Program-made: the position numbers and the translations under genes
Notes under the pieces: model-generated
Told to the model about the DNA's origin: nothing
The model's database searches: none
Seen by the model: the letters and a program-made list of their open reading frames with translations, nothing else
Assembly: GCA_035536775.1 (NCBI GenBank)
Contig: DATLNM010000054.1
Location: forward strand, 1 to 64,000
Direction: 5' to 3'
Length of the DNA stretch: 64,000 bases
Source: DATLNM01 sp035536775
Lineage (GTDB): Bacteria; Actinomycetota; CADDZG01; WHSQ01
In this document: one piece after another, positions 16,688 to 25,130 of the stretch
Layout: every line of letters begins with the position of its first letter
Position numbering within the stretch: position 1 is the stretch's first letter

Positions 16688-17494
16688 ATGCCTCTAGCCG
16701 AGCTCGACGACGTCACGATCCATTACCGGGAACAGGGGGAAGGTCCCCCCGTCTTGGGGATCATGGGTTGGGGCCTCGACGGACGCTATTGGGCAAGCAT
16801 GGTCCCGGCCGTCACCAAGACACATCGCTTCATCACGTTCGATAACCGCGGGACCGGTAGATCCACGGAGGGCGCGGCAGGGTCGATCGATGAGATGGCA
16901 CTGGACGCGCTCAAGCTCCTCGACCATCTCGGTATCGATAGCTGCGTGATCTTCGGCGTCTCGATGGGGGGGGCGATCGCCCAGAGGCTCGCGCTGGACG
17001 CGCCGGAGAGGGTGTCCGCGCTGATCCTTGCGGCAACCTGGGCGCGGGCGACGGAGTTCCAGCGGCGGCAACACCGGATCGCGCGCCTCATCGGCGAGCA
17101 CGGCGGTCCCGCGGCGATCATCGACGGTGCGCTCATCCGCATGTTCACGCCCAGCTTCTTCGAGATGGGCCAAGACGCACTCGACCTTCTCGTGCGTTCG
17201 TTCACGAACACCCCGAACGGCCCCGGCATGGCTACCGGGGAGGCGATGATCGGCCAGCTCACCGCAATCGAGAAGCACGACGTCCTCGATGAGCTCGGGA
17301 ACGTCACCTGTCCCACGCTGGTGCTCGGAGCCAAGATGGACATGATGGTTCCGTATATCTGCTCGGTGGCGATCGCCGACGCGATCCCGGGGGCCGAGCT
17401 TGCGACCTTCGAGACCGGACACGGCTTCTTCGTCGAGGAGATGGAGGCGGTCAACGACCGGGTCTACCGGTTCCTGAGCGCCCAACTTAGGTAA
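16688..17494 (+). CDS. Alpha/beta hydrolase
   Basis: 268 residues from ATG 16688 (MPLAELDDVTIHYREQGEG). Alpha/beta-hydrolase features: oxyanion region LGIMGWGLDGRYW, FDNRGTGRS, nucleophile elbow VIFGVSMGGAIAQ (Ser in GVSMGG), and a C-terminal His in FETGHGFFVEE. Resembles 3-oxoadipate enol-lactonase/haloperoxidase-like hydrolases; the substrate is not evident. The longer opening from 16616 would overlap the divergent LPTTG gene and was not used. Confidence 0.88.
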   Translation: MPLAELDDVTIHYREQGEGPPVLGIMGWGLDGRYWASMVPAVTKTHRFITFDNRGTGRSTEGAAGSIDEMALDALKLLDHLGIDSCVIFGVSMGGAIAQRLALDAPERVSALILAATWARATEFQRRQHRIARLIGEHGGPAAIIDGALIRMFTPSFFEMGQDALDLLVRSFTNTPNGPGMATGEAMIGQLTAIEKHDVLDELGNVTCPTLVLGAKMDMMVPYICSVAIADAIPGAELATFETGHGFFVEEMEAVNDRVYRFLSAQLR

Positions 17495-17548
17495 CACTCC
17501 CGTACCTAAGCGGCTTTTGTAACTTCCCCTAACCCGAAACGCTGAAGC

Positions 17549-17577
17549 GCAGGCATCGTTCTCCGCCGGCAAATAAA
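17549..17577 (+). repeat. 29-bp direct repeat, copy 1
   Basis: GCAGGCATCGTTCTCCGCCG followed by GCAAATAAA; identical to copy 2 at 17648-17676, 99 bp away. Includes the palindrome GCCGGC. Confidence 0.9.
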
Positions 17578-17578
17578 G

Positions 17579-17606
17579 AGGGGGGTCCGGGGGGGTAGTG
17601 AGCCGC
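17579..17606 (+). repeat. 28-bp G-rich dispersed repeat, second full copy
   Basis: A-G6-TCC-G7-TAGTGAGCCGC, identical over 28 bases to the minus strand at 2623-2596. Here it is intergenic and is flanked by the two 29-bp direct repeats. Confidence 0.9.
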
Positions 17607-17647
17607 AGCGGAGCGGTAGGCAAACATCCCCCCGAGGCGGCGAGGCG

Positions 17648-17676
17648 GCAGGCATCGTTCTCCGCCGGCAAATAAA
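17648..17676 (+). repeat. 29-bp direct repeat, copy 2
   Basis: Identical to 17549-17577. Together the two copies bracket 70 bp that contain the G-rich repeat. Confidence 0.9.
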
Positions 17677-17837
17677 AATGTACCCCGCAGTAGCTTTCGG
17701 CCGAGACCTACTCACCTCTGCGAGGTACGGGGCCATCGTAATCAGACGGTGGAGACGCGCGCAATAGTTGCGCCGCAATTTTCTTCGCGCTTTATGGTGC
17801 TCCCCTGCGCTCGAACCTCCCAAAAAGGACGGATCGG

Positions 17838-18854
17838 ATGAACGGCCGGGTGAACCATCAATTCCGACTCGCGGCGCGGCCGCGCGGGCTGGTCAGCCGG
17901 AGCGATTTCGACTACGTCGAGGAGCCCATCGGCGACATCGAGGGAGACAGCTTCCTCGTCGAGCTGGACTACATCTCTCTCGATCCCGCGATGCGCGGCT
18001 GGATGAACGAGGGCCGCTCTTATCTCCCACCGGTCGGGATCGGCGAGGTCATGCGCGCCCTTGGGGCGGGGCACATCGTGGAGTCCAAACACCCTGGCTT
18101 CGCGGTGGGCGATCACGTCGTCGGCACCTTCGGGGTCCAGAGGTTCGCCACTACGGATGGAGCCGGTGTGATCAAGGTAGATCCCAGGGTGGCTCCCCTG
18201 CCCGTGTACCTCGGCGGGCTCGGCGTGACCGGGATGACGGCTTACTTCGGACTCCTCGACGTCGGCCAACCGCAGCCCGGCGAAACGGTGGTCGTGTCGG
18301 GTGCCGCGGGCGCAGTGGGGACCATTGCCGGGCAGATCGCGGCCATCAAGGGCTGCCGGGTCATCGGCATCGCCGGTGGTCCGGCGAAGTGCGAATACCT
18401 TACGGAAGAGCTCGGCTTCGATGGGGCCATCGACTACAAGGCAGAGGACGTACGCGCGAGCCTGAAGCAGCACTGCCCTACGGGGATCGACATCTACTTC
18501 GACAACGTCGGCGGCGACATCCTCGAAGCTGCTCTCGCCCGACTCGCGCGCCGCGCGCGCATCGTCATCTGCGGTGCGATCTCGCAATACAACGCTGACG
18601 GCAAGATGAAGGGGCCCTCCAACTACATGTCCCTACTCGTCAACCGCGCTCGCATGGAGGGGTTCGTCGTCTTCGACTACTCCGACCGTTATCTCGAGGC
18701 AGGCATCGAGATGGCGGGGTGGATGGCCGAGGGGAAGCTGCGCACCCGCGAAGAGATAGTGGAGGGTCTGGAGGCTTTCCCCGACGCCTTGCTGAAGCTG
18801 TTCCGGGGCGAAAACATGGGGAAGCTCGTGCTCAAGGTCGGCGGCGGAGCCTGA
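17838..18854 (+). CDS. NADP-dependent oxidoreductase (medium-chain dehydrogenase/reductase, leukotriene-B4-dehydrogenase-like)
   Basis: 338 residues, zinc-free MDR family. N-terminal VELDYISLDPAMRGWM is the family's substrate-domain signature; the cofactor site reads VVVSGAAGAVGTIAGQIA, followed by VIGIAGGPAKCEYL, which suits NADP(H). Members reduce double bonds of alpha,beta-unsaturated ketones or act as quinone reductases. ATG start with AAGGACGG upstream. Followed 14 nt later by the cyclase-like gene. Confidence 0.93.
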   Translation: MNGRVNHQFRLAARPRGLVSRSDFDYVEEPIGDIEGDSFLVELDYISLDPAMRGWMNEGRSYLPPVGIGEVMRALGAGHIVESKHPGFAVGDHVVGTFGVQRFATTDGAGVIKVDPRVAPLPVYLGGLGVTGMTAYFGLLDVGQPQPGETVVVSGAAGAVGTIAGQIAAIKGCRVIGIAGGPAKCEYLTEELGFDGAIDYKAEDVRASLKQHCPTGIDIYFDNVGGDILEAALARLARRARIVICGAISQYNADGKMKGPSNYMSLLVNRARMEGFVVFDYSDRYLEAGIEMAGWMAEGKLRTREEIVEGLEAFPDALLKLFRGENMGKLVLKVGGGA

Positions 18855-18868
18855 AGTAGCGTTCGAGC

Positions 18869-19492
18869 GTGGACGACAACCAGACCCCGATAGCGAAACT
18901 CAACTCTCAAGCGAACCTCACCGAGCTGCTCGATGAGCTCTCCGAGCATCCCGAAGCGATCGAGGAGATCACGTCGAAGATCGAGGAAATGTTCCTCGAG
19001 GAAAGAACAATTTTGATCCTCGACATGAGCGGCTTCACGCGTGCGACCCACCGTGGGGACATCATTTCGTTCCTCCTGATGATCAACCAGATGCAGAAGC
19101 TCGCCGCGCCAGTGATCGAGGCACACGGCGGCCTCTTGGTGCGGGCCCAGGACGACAACCTGACCTGCATCTTCGACACGGTGGGCGACGCGATCGCGGC
19201 GAGTCGTGACATCACGCGCCGGCTCGAAGCGGCGAACGTCATCTTGCCGGCCGACAAAGAGCTCTACGTCTCGATCGGTATCGGCCACGGTCGCATCCTC
19301 AACGTCGAGAACGCGCGCATCTATGGCAACGAGGTCAACCTCGCGTCGAAACTGGGCGAGGACATCGCTGACCTAGGCGACGTCCTACTGACCGAGAATG
19401 CGGCCGGTCAGCTGACGGGGGCCGATGTCGCGGTGACCGAGCACAAGGTCAGCCTCTCGGGCATCGACCTCCTGTACTACTCGCTCGACTAA
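18869..19492 (+). CDS. Soluble class III nucleotidyl-cyclase homology protein
   Basis: 207 residues, GTG start. After a 45-residue helical N-terminus there is a cyclase-homology domain: LDMSGFTR (metal Asp 52), VRAQDDNLTCIFD (second Asp 95/96), and YGNEVNLASKLGE. The transition-state Asn is N157, but the partner Arg is Lys 161, and the base-selecting Asp is Asn 154. No membrane or sensor domain. It could be a cyclase with altered chemistry, a nucleotide sensor, or inactive. Confidence 0.78.
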   Translation: MDDNQTPIAKLNSQANLTELLDELSEHPEAIEEITSKIEEMFLEERTILILDMSGFTRATHRGDIISFLLMINQMQKLAAPVIEAHGGLLVRAQDDNLTCIFDTVGDAIAASRDITRRLEAANVILPADKELYVSIGIGHGRILNVENARIYGNEVNLASKLGEDIADLGDVLLTENAAGQLTGADVAVTEHKVSLSGIDLLYYSLD

Positions 19493-19510
19493 CGTCCTAA
19501 AGCCTGCCCC

Positions 19511-20053
19511 TCACAGATCGAGCTTGTAGGCGAGGACCGCGATCGTGGGGGTCGGGTGGAAGTCGTACGCCGGCAGCCGCTCGAACCTCATCCGCTCGTA
19601 CATCGAGCGGGCAACGCGCATCGCATCCGTCGTGTGGAGCCCGAGCACGGGCGCTCCTTCCTCGCGGGCTCTGTCGATGCACGCGTCGGTCAAGGCGCGC
19701 CCCACGCCATGGCCCCTCCGTACGGGATCGACTGCGAGGAGCCTGATGGCTACCCAGTCAGAAGGGAACGGGGTGGCATCTCCGGGATATTCGGCGCGCG
19801 ACGCATCCGAGTAGTAGTTCACACAGCCCACGAGCTCGCCGCCGATCGTCGCAACGAGCAGCTCCGACGATCCCCAACGCGACACGACGTCGACGACATC
19901 TGCGATGTAGATCTCGAAGCGCTCTTCGAGCGGTCCCCGATATTCGTCGTACGCAGCCCGCAGGACGCGTGCCGCAGCTTCTATATCGGTCTCGGCCCCC
20001 TCGCGGATCTGGATCTCAACCGACTCCGTGGGTGCATCCCCACCGATACTCAT
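19511..20053 (-). CDS. GNAT-family N-acetyltransferase
   Basis: 180 residues from ATG 20053 (MSIGGDAPTESVEIQIRE), chosen because that ATG overlaps the response-regulator TGA (ATGA); an earlier ATG at 20077 lies inside that gene. GNAT core: IRLLAVDPVRRGHGVGRAL (motif A with acetyl-CoA loop R-x2-G-x-G) and MYERMRFERL (motif B). Substrate unknown. Convergent with the cyclase-like gene, with an 18-bp gap. Confidence 0.88.
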   Translation of the reverse strand: MSIGGDAPTESVEIQIREGAETDIEAAARVLRAAYDEYRGPLEERFEIYIADVVDVVSRWGSSELLVATIGGELVGCVNYYSDASRAEYPGDATPFPSDWVAIRLLAVDPVRRGHGVGRALTDACIDRAREEGAPVLGLHTTDAMRVARSMYERMRFERLPAYDFHPTPTIAVLAYKLDL

Positions 20054-20682
20054 ACGAGCCGCCGCTGAGTCGCCCATTGGGTCAGTTCATGCCTACTCGA
20101 CAGCTGCAACTTCCTGAGGACGGCGGAAACATGGGCCTCGACCGTCTTGACCGAGATCGAGAGCTCGCGGGCGACCTCCTTGTAGGCATAGCCGCGGGCG
20201 ATGAAGCGCATCACCTCCCGCTCCCGTTGGGTGAGTTGGTCGAGCTCGGGGTCGATGACTGCGGGATCATCGGCGCTGAATGCGTCCAGGACGAAACCTG
20301 CGAGGCGAGGCGAGAACACCGCGTCACCATCGTTGACACGCTCGATGGCCTCGACGAGGTCCTTGGGGGTGATCGTCTTCGTGACATAGCCGCGTGCTCC
20401 GCGCCGGACGATAGCCATCACGTCTTCCGGCGCGTCCGAGACGGAGATCGCGAGGAAACGAACACCCGGGTGGGTCCTGTGGACCTCCTCGATGACGCGC
20501 GCCCCTCCCGCGTCGGGCATATGGACGTCGACGAGAGCGACATCGGGAACGACCCGTCTGATCTCAGCGACCGCGTGGTCGACGTTGTCCGCCTCACCGG
20601 CGATCTCGAAATGCTCCGCGAGTTCGGCCCGCAGTCCCGATAGGAAAAGGCGATGGTCGTCGACCAGGAACACTGTGGTCAT
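20050..20682 (-). CDS. NarL/LuxR-family response regulator (LiaR-like)
   Basis: 210 residues. Receiver: VDDH at 7-10, phospho-acceptor D52 in VALVDVHMP, Ser in LAISVSD, Lys in GYVTKTI. LuxR helix-turn-helix: LTQREREVMRFIARG then SVKTVEAHVSAVLRKLQLSS. It overlaps the kinase by 4 nt and the acetyltransferase by 4 nt. With the kinase it forms a LiaRS/DesKR-type pair. Confidence 0.94.
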   Translation of the reverse strand: MTTVFLVDDHRLFLSGLRAELAEHFEIAGEADNVDHAVAEIRRVVPDVALVDVHMPDAGGARVIEEVHRTHPGVRFLAISVSDAPEDVMAIVRRGARGYVTKTITPKDLVEAIERVNDGDAVFSPRLAGFVLDAFSADDPAVIDPELDQLTQREREVMRFIARGYAYKEVARELSISVKTVEAHVSAVLRKLQLSSRHELTQWATQRRLV

Positions 20683-21923
20683 CGCCGACCCCCATGGAGC
20701 GGAAGCTGCAACCTGACCTCGGTGCCGTCGCCCGGCGAGGCCACTATCGAGGCCGAACCGCCGGCTCGTTCGATGCGCCCGCGGATGGATCGGGCGATCC
20801 CCACCCTGTCCGGCGAGATCTCGTCGACCTTGAAGCCACGGCCGAGGTCCCGCACGTACGCGGAGACTCCGTCGCCACGGACTTCCACGAAAACGGCGAT
20901 CGAATCGGCCCCGGAGTGTCGAGCCGCGTTCGTGATCGCCTCCCCAGTAGCTGCCACGATGGCCTGGGCGCGGTCGTCAAGCGGGCCATCGCCCACGACG
21001 ATCGCCTCGACACGTACGCGGTAGGTGGACTCGACGGCAGCAGCCAACGACTCGATGGCTCCCGCTATCGAGTCCTCGTCTGAGGGAGTGCGTTTCGTGT
21101 ACAGCCAAGCCCGCAGCTCTCGTTCCTGAGCGCGAGCGAGCGTGGCCATCTCGCGCGCGTCTCGAGCCCGCTGGATCAGAGCAAGGCTTTGCAGAACGGA
21201 GTCGTGAAGATGCGCGGCCATGTCTGCGCGCTCATCGGAGCGGATCCGCTCCCTCCGCTCTTCCGCGAGGTCCACTGCGAGCCGCCACAGCCATGGGCCG
21301 AAGATGAGCGTGATGCCGAACACGGTGATGGTCACCGGGACGATCACGGACGAGCTCGGGTACTGGCCGAAGTTCCCGCGTGCGAACGCGACCATCCCCG
21401 CCAGCACCAGCACGGCTCCTCCGACGATGCGCGCCGCGGCGGCCTTTCCGACCTTGAGAGCCCCGTCCCCTCCGGCAACGTCGGCCGGCCGCGTTCCCCG
21501 CCCCGCATCGTTGACCCAGATAAGGCCTGCCCCAACCACCGCGACCGCGACCGGCCACACGAGGCGATCCCCGAACCACCACCCACCCTCACGCAACAAC
21601 AGCAGCGTCCCGGTTGTAAACGAGGTGATGGCGAGGACCTGGCGAGGGCCCGGATGCGCCGCTCGGTGCGGCTTGGGGGCCGGCCCCGGCTCCACGCTGG
21701 ACGCGGCGAGGACCAGATAAGCCACGATCCCCGCGCCCCCAGCGAGGGCGAGGACGGCGAAAGCGATACGCAGTAGGGCCGGCTCGACGCCTATGCGTCG
21801 CGCCAATCCGGCAGCGGCCCCTGTTATGACGCGGTCGCGCGCATCGCGCTCGACCAACCGAGAGCGGATCGCGTCGATCCGAGGATGTGCTGCACTCTGC
21901 ATCGCCTTCATGCTCTCACGCAC
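20679..21923 (-). CDS. PspC-domain sensor histidine kinase (HisKA_3 type)
   Basis: 414 residues. N-terminal PspC domain (RVITGAAAGLARRIGVEPAL), several membrane helices up to about residue 220, then a HisKA_3 dimerisation domain with H240 in AAHLHDSVLQSLAL and a HATPase (GEAITNAARHSGAD, YVRDLGRGF). Kinases of this kind sense envelope stress. Start could be ATG 21923 or ATG 21911. Divergent from the PspC/LiaF protein over 109 bp, so the two transcripts may share control. Confidence 0.92.
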   Translation of the reverse strand: MRESMKAMQSAAHPRIDAIRSRLVERDARDRVITGAAAGLARRIGVEPALLRIAFAVLALAGGAGIVAYLVLAASSVEPGPAPKPHRAAHPGPRQVLAITSFTTGTLLLLREGGWWFGDRLVWPVAVAVVGAGLIWVNDAGRGTRPADVAGGDGALKVGKAAAARIVGGAVLVLAGMVAFARGNFGQYPSSSVIVPVTITVFGITLIFGPWLWRLAVDLAEERRERIRSDERADMAAHLHDSVLQSLALIQRARDAREMATLARAQERELRAWLYTKRTPSDEDSIAGAIESLAAAVESTYRVRVEAIVVGDGPLDDRAQAIVAATGEAITNAARHSGADSIAVFVEVRGDGVSAYVRDLGRGFKVDEISPDRVGIARSIRGRIERAGGSASIVASPGDGTEVRLQLPLHGGRR

Positions 21924-22032
21924 CCAGTACCGGGCCTATCCGGGGCATCCCTACATCAACCCAGGCCGGGTAAGGGTTTTTCGAGGGTCGTCCCTAGTAG
22001 GCGCGGCGGTCCGTGCCAAGCAAGATGGGGTC

Positions 22033-23253
22033 ATGGACCCGCTTGTGGAACCTCGACGCCTGACAAGACGCTCCGGTGGGCGCATCATCGGAGGAGTCGC
22101 AGGAGGGCTTGCGGACTTCTTCGGGATCGAAGCCCTCGTGATGCGGATCGTGTTTGCCGTCCTGGTCATCATGGGCGGCGCCGGGCTGATCCTCTATCTA
22201 TTGCTGTGGGCGTGCGTCCCCGCAGTGGGGCGCGGAACCTCACCCATGCGACGACTGCTAGACCGGTCTCCCGGCGCTGGCAAGCTCGTTGGTGCCGCGC
22301 TGATAGGGGTTGCGGCGGTGATGGCCGCCAGCGCGCTGGGGCTGTGGCGCCCGAATATCGCTATCCCCGCTGCCCTAGTCGGGCTGGGCATCTACCTGTT
22401 ACGCGACCAGCCCCACAGCATCGCGATCCCGATTGAGTCCGGTGCAACTACTCACGTCGCACCGGCATCAGCAGTCACGGTCCCCCGTCCCCGGCGTGCT
22501 CGCTCCGCGCTCGGATGGTTGATCCTCGCGGGCGTTCTCGTCGCGTTGGGGGTAACCGGTGTGTTGGATCGCACCGGCGCTCTAAGCCTCGTTGTCGGTG
22601 ATTACCCCGCCCTCGGGCTTCTGATAGTCGGAGTGGGTCTCTTGATCGGCGCGTGGCGCGGTCGGTCGCGCATGATGATCGCAGTGGGGATCCTTTCGCT
22701 TCCGATCGTCCTCGCGGCGAGCATCGTGGATTTCCCTCTGAACGGACGCATCGGTGACCGTTACTTCACACCGATGGCGAGGTCGGAACTGGGTCGCGAA
22801 CACGAGGTCCTGTTCGGTCGAACCACCTTCCATCTGTCCGATTCGATGCCGCAGGGGCTCTCATCCCTCGACCTCAACGTTGCGATGGGTGAGGTCGACG
22901 TCCTCGTCCCGCGAGACACGAGGATCGTGATCGATGCCGACATCGCACTGGGTCAGATCTACGCATTCAGAGAGACGACCAGCGGCAAGGCATTGTCGTT
23001 CCAGCGGACCTTCGGTCCCGACGATGCCAAGCGCACCTTGAGCATCACGATGCATGGCGGCATCGCGTCACTCGGAGTCCAGTGGCGAAACGAGTGGGTG
23101 CCGCCAAGAGAGAAAGCACGCGACGGCAAGGCGGAAGGTCCTGGGCGGCGTGGTGACGCGCCCCAGCGCCGGCGCGACGACCGCGGGCGTCGCGAGGAGT
23201 CGAAACCGCGGGAGAGCGAAAGCAACCGTCCGGAGAGGCGGTCGAGGCGATGA
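22033..23253 (+). CDS. PspC/LiaF-like membrane protein
   Basis: 406 residues from ATG 22033. PspC domain near the N-terminus (RSGGRIIGGVAGGLADFFGI), about five or six membrane helices, then a cell-wall-active-antibiotic-response (LiaF C-terminal) beta region (SSLDLNVAMGEVDVLVPRDT to IASLGVQWR), and a long basic tail (RRGDAPQRRRDDRGRR). The layout matches the negative regulator LiaF. An opening further upstream overlaps the divergent kinase. Overlaps the small downstream gene by 4 nt. Confidence 0.88.
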   Translation: MDPLVEPRRLTRRSGGRIIGGVAGGLADFFGIEALVMRIVFAVLVIMGGAGLILYLLLWACVPAVGRGTSPMRRLLDRSPGAGKLVGAALIGVAAVMAASALGLWRPNIAIPAALVGLGIYLLRDQPHSIAIPIESGATTHVAPASAVTVPRPRRARSALGWLILAGVLVALGVTGVLDRTGALSLVVGDYPALGLLIVGVGLLIGAWRGRSRMMIAVGILSLPIVLAASIVDFPLNGRIGDRYFTPMARSELGREHEVLFGRTTFHLSDSMPQGLSSLDLNVAMGEVDVLVPRDTRIVIDADIALGQIYAFRETTSGKALSFQRTFGPDDAKRTLSITMHGGIASLGVQWRNEWVPPREKARDGKAEGPGRRGDAPQRRRDDRGRREESKPRESESNRPERRSRR

Positions 23254-23471
23254 AACGACATCCATTCGACCCGATCTCGTTCGTATTCGGGTTGACCTTC
23301 ACGGCCATGGGCATCGTCTTCCTCGTCACCGACGTGGATGCGCAAGACATCGATCCGATCGCGATCGCTCTCGCGACTCTCATCTTCTCCGGGCTGCTTG
23401 CCGCAGCCGTCGCGTTCAAGTGGGCACGCAATACGGCCGTTGATAAGGAGATCGAGGACGAAGGGCTATAA
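23250..23471 (+). CDS. Small two-helix membrane protein
   Basis: 73 residues: MKRHPFDPISFVFGLTFTAM starts one helix, IALATLIFSGLLAAAVAF is a second, and the tail WARNTAVDKEIEDEGL is charged. Its ATG overlaps the PspC/LiaF TGA (ATGA), so it is coupled to it. No family recognised; its 3' end overlaps the convergent lysozyme gene by 6 bp. Confidence 0.8.
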   Translation: MKRHPFDPISFVFGLTFTAMGIVFLVTDVDAQDIDPIAIALATLIFSGLLAAAVAFKWARNTAVDKEIEDEGL

Positions 23472-25049
23472 AGAGAAAACCACTCCGTCGATACGGACGG
23501 GCTTGTTGTCGGAGACCACGACGATCGCGAGTGTCCCGCGGCGTGGTGACGGGAAGCGAGCGACCCTTATGGGAGATTCCGTCACCGTTTCGACGGCGCG
23601 CAGATCGATGGTCCTCAACAACTTGTCATTGAGGAAGACCGAGACTTTCCCGCAGCCGGAGCACTGCTGCGCGAGTAGGAAGATCTTGCGCGTTCGAACC
23701 TTGCCCGTCGTGAGGTTCTGACCTTTCGACCTTGCCTCGGTGAACGTCCCCCCGTAGAACTCGCGTGACCGGGCCTCCACCCACCTAGACGTCGAAGCGA
23801 GATCTCTGTCATCGAGCGGCACGGCAGTGCAGCGTGCGCTGGACCATTCCGACGTATTGCCGGCCGCATCGGTCGCCCGGGCCGAGAAACAATAGTTGTG
23901 CCCGGCGTCACCTCGGAGGTCGCTCGATCTCGCCCGGGTGTTCCTCACGAGGCTCACAGAACTGCCGAACCCTGAGGTCAGATCCGCCGCACGGTAACGG
24001 ACATCGAAGGTGATCCCGTCGCTCTCGGGATGGGTCCATGCGACGTCGATCGAACGCGACGACGCGACCTTCGCATCCGGCCTCGTCATCCTCGGCGCGG
24101 CAGGGGCAGTCTTGTCTGCGGTGGGGGTGGGCTGAGGCGACGCCGATGGGGAAACAGAAGACGAGGGCGCCGAGGTGGGTGAGGGCGACTGAGCCGGTGA
24201 CGGGGAAGAGGTAGTTGTGGGCGTAGGCGAAGCAGACGCGGTCGCCGACGGAGTGGGTGATGCCGACGGCTGCGTCGTCGACGAGATCGTGAACGCCGCA
24301 AGATCCGAGCCCGAGAACCGGTCTTCGTCGACGCAGCCGGCTACCCCGGGGACGGTGGCGCAATCGGTCCACTGCCAAAAGGTCCACCCGCCGCCGTTCC
24401 AGTTCGCGGCCGGGACCGACGGCGCGGCCGCGCTCGTGAAGTGTGCGAGCCATAGGGGGAAGCCCTGCTGAGCGAACAAGAGCGTGTCGGCGAGACTCGT
24501 GCGCCAGAAGTTCGGCGAGGTATAGATCAAGACGTTGCTACCCGTGCCCACCTTGACGTCGTCGAGCCACGCTTGGGTCCAGGCGATCAAGAGCTCGGGC
24601 GAGAGCCCCCCAGTAGCCTCGAGGTCGAGCACCGGAAGAAGGTCGCCGGCTACAGGTTGAGCGATCGCAAGGAAATGAGCTGCTTCGGCCCGCGCGTCGG
24701 CCGCAACCGCCTCAAGCGTTGCGCCGTCAGGACGCGCGAAGTGGTACGCCCCCCATCGAAGGCCTGCAGCAGTTGCACCGGTGCGGTCGGCAGTGTAGTT
24801 GACGTCGTAGTTGGTTGCGCCTTCCGTCGCCTTGTGGAACACAAAGACGTGCCCGCTTTGGGCGACCTGATTCCAATCGATGACACCTTGGTGGTGAGAG
24901 ACGTCGATGCCCAGCGTGTACGTCGTCTGGGCCCTCGCCCGCGGGGGCGAGAGGGATGGGAGGACCGCCGAAAGAAGCGCGCACGCGGCAACGAACGCAC
25001 ATACGCGAGCAGCGCGGGGCGAAGCGGTGGTCCACGGCGTTGAGCTCAT
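23466..25049 (-). CDS. Secreted GH25 lysozyme-like hydrolase with Ser/Thr/Pro linker and C-terminal domains
   Basis: About 527 residues from ATG 25049 (GTG 25070 adds 7). Signal peptide, then a GH25 domain starting GIDVSHHQGVIDWN, with family acids in DVSHHQG and LPVLDLEATGG (DxE pair); it cuts the peptidoglycan glycan backbone. A linker of SPTPSATASASPTP type follows, then an Fn3-like module (IDVAWTHPESDGITFDVRYR) and a C-terminal beta domain with LLAQQCSGCGKVSVFLNDK, likely for wall binding. Peptidoglycan turnover next to an envelope-stress module fits, though its own regulation is not visible. Confidence 0.88.
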   Translation of the reverse strand: MSSTPWTTASPRAARVCAFVAACALLSAVLPSLSPPRARAQTTYTLGIDVSHHQGVIDWNQVAQSGHVFVFHKATEGATNYDVNYTADRTGATAAGLRWGAYHFARPDGATLEAVAADARAEAAHFLAIAQPVAGDLLPVLDLEATGGLSPELLIAWTQAWLDDVKVGTGSNVLIYTSPNFWRTSLADTLLFAQQGFPLWLAHFTSAAAPSVPAANWNGGGWTFWQWTDCATVPGVAGCVDEDRFSGSDLAAFTISSTTQPSASPTPSATASASPTPTTTSSPSPAQSPSPTSAPSSSVSPSASPQPTPTADKTAPAAPRMTRPDAKVASSRSIDVAWTHPESDGITFDVRYRAADLTSGFGSSVSLVRNTRARSSDLRGDAGHNYCFSARATDAAGNTSEWSSARCTAVPLDDRDLASTSRWVEARSREFYGGTFTEARSKGQNLTTGKVRTRKIFLLAQQCSGCGKVSVFLNDKLLRTIDLRAVETVTESPIRVARFPSPRRGTLAIVVVSDNKPVRIDGVVFSL

Positions 25050-25130
25050 CGCCGTGACGCTACACGGCACAGACCAAGTGGCGATCCACGCGTGGTTGCC
25101 CCGTCTGGATCGGTGCTCTAGCGTGCCCGC

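Larger units (their letters stand above)
17495..17837. other. 343-bp non-coding region with repeats
   Basis: No convincing gene. It holds the 29-bp direct repeat pair (17549-17577, 17648-17676) and between them the 28-bp G-rich repeat. A minus-strand opening across it is low quality and repeats FICRRRTMPA twice because of the DNA repeat. The right end has AAGGACGG before the next ATG, which serves as its ribosome binding site. Confidence 0.7.

Noticed and set aside
17549..17676. Possible CRISPR array
   Set aside because: Only two repeat copies with a 70-bp interior carrying another repeat, and no cas genes in the window.
17506..17823. 105-codon minus-strand opening in the non-coding gap
   Set aside because: Its only feature is FICRRRTMPA twice, produced by the 29-bp DNA repeat; no start context.
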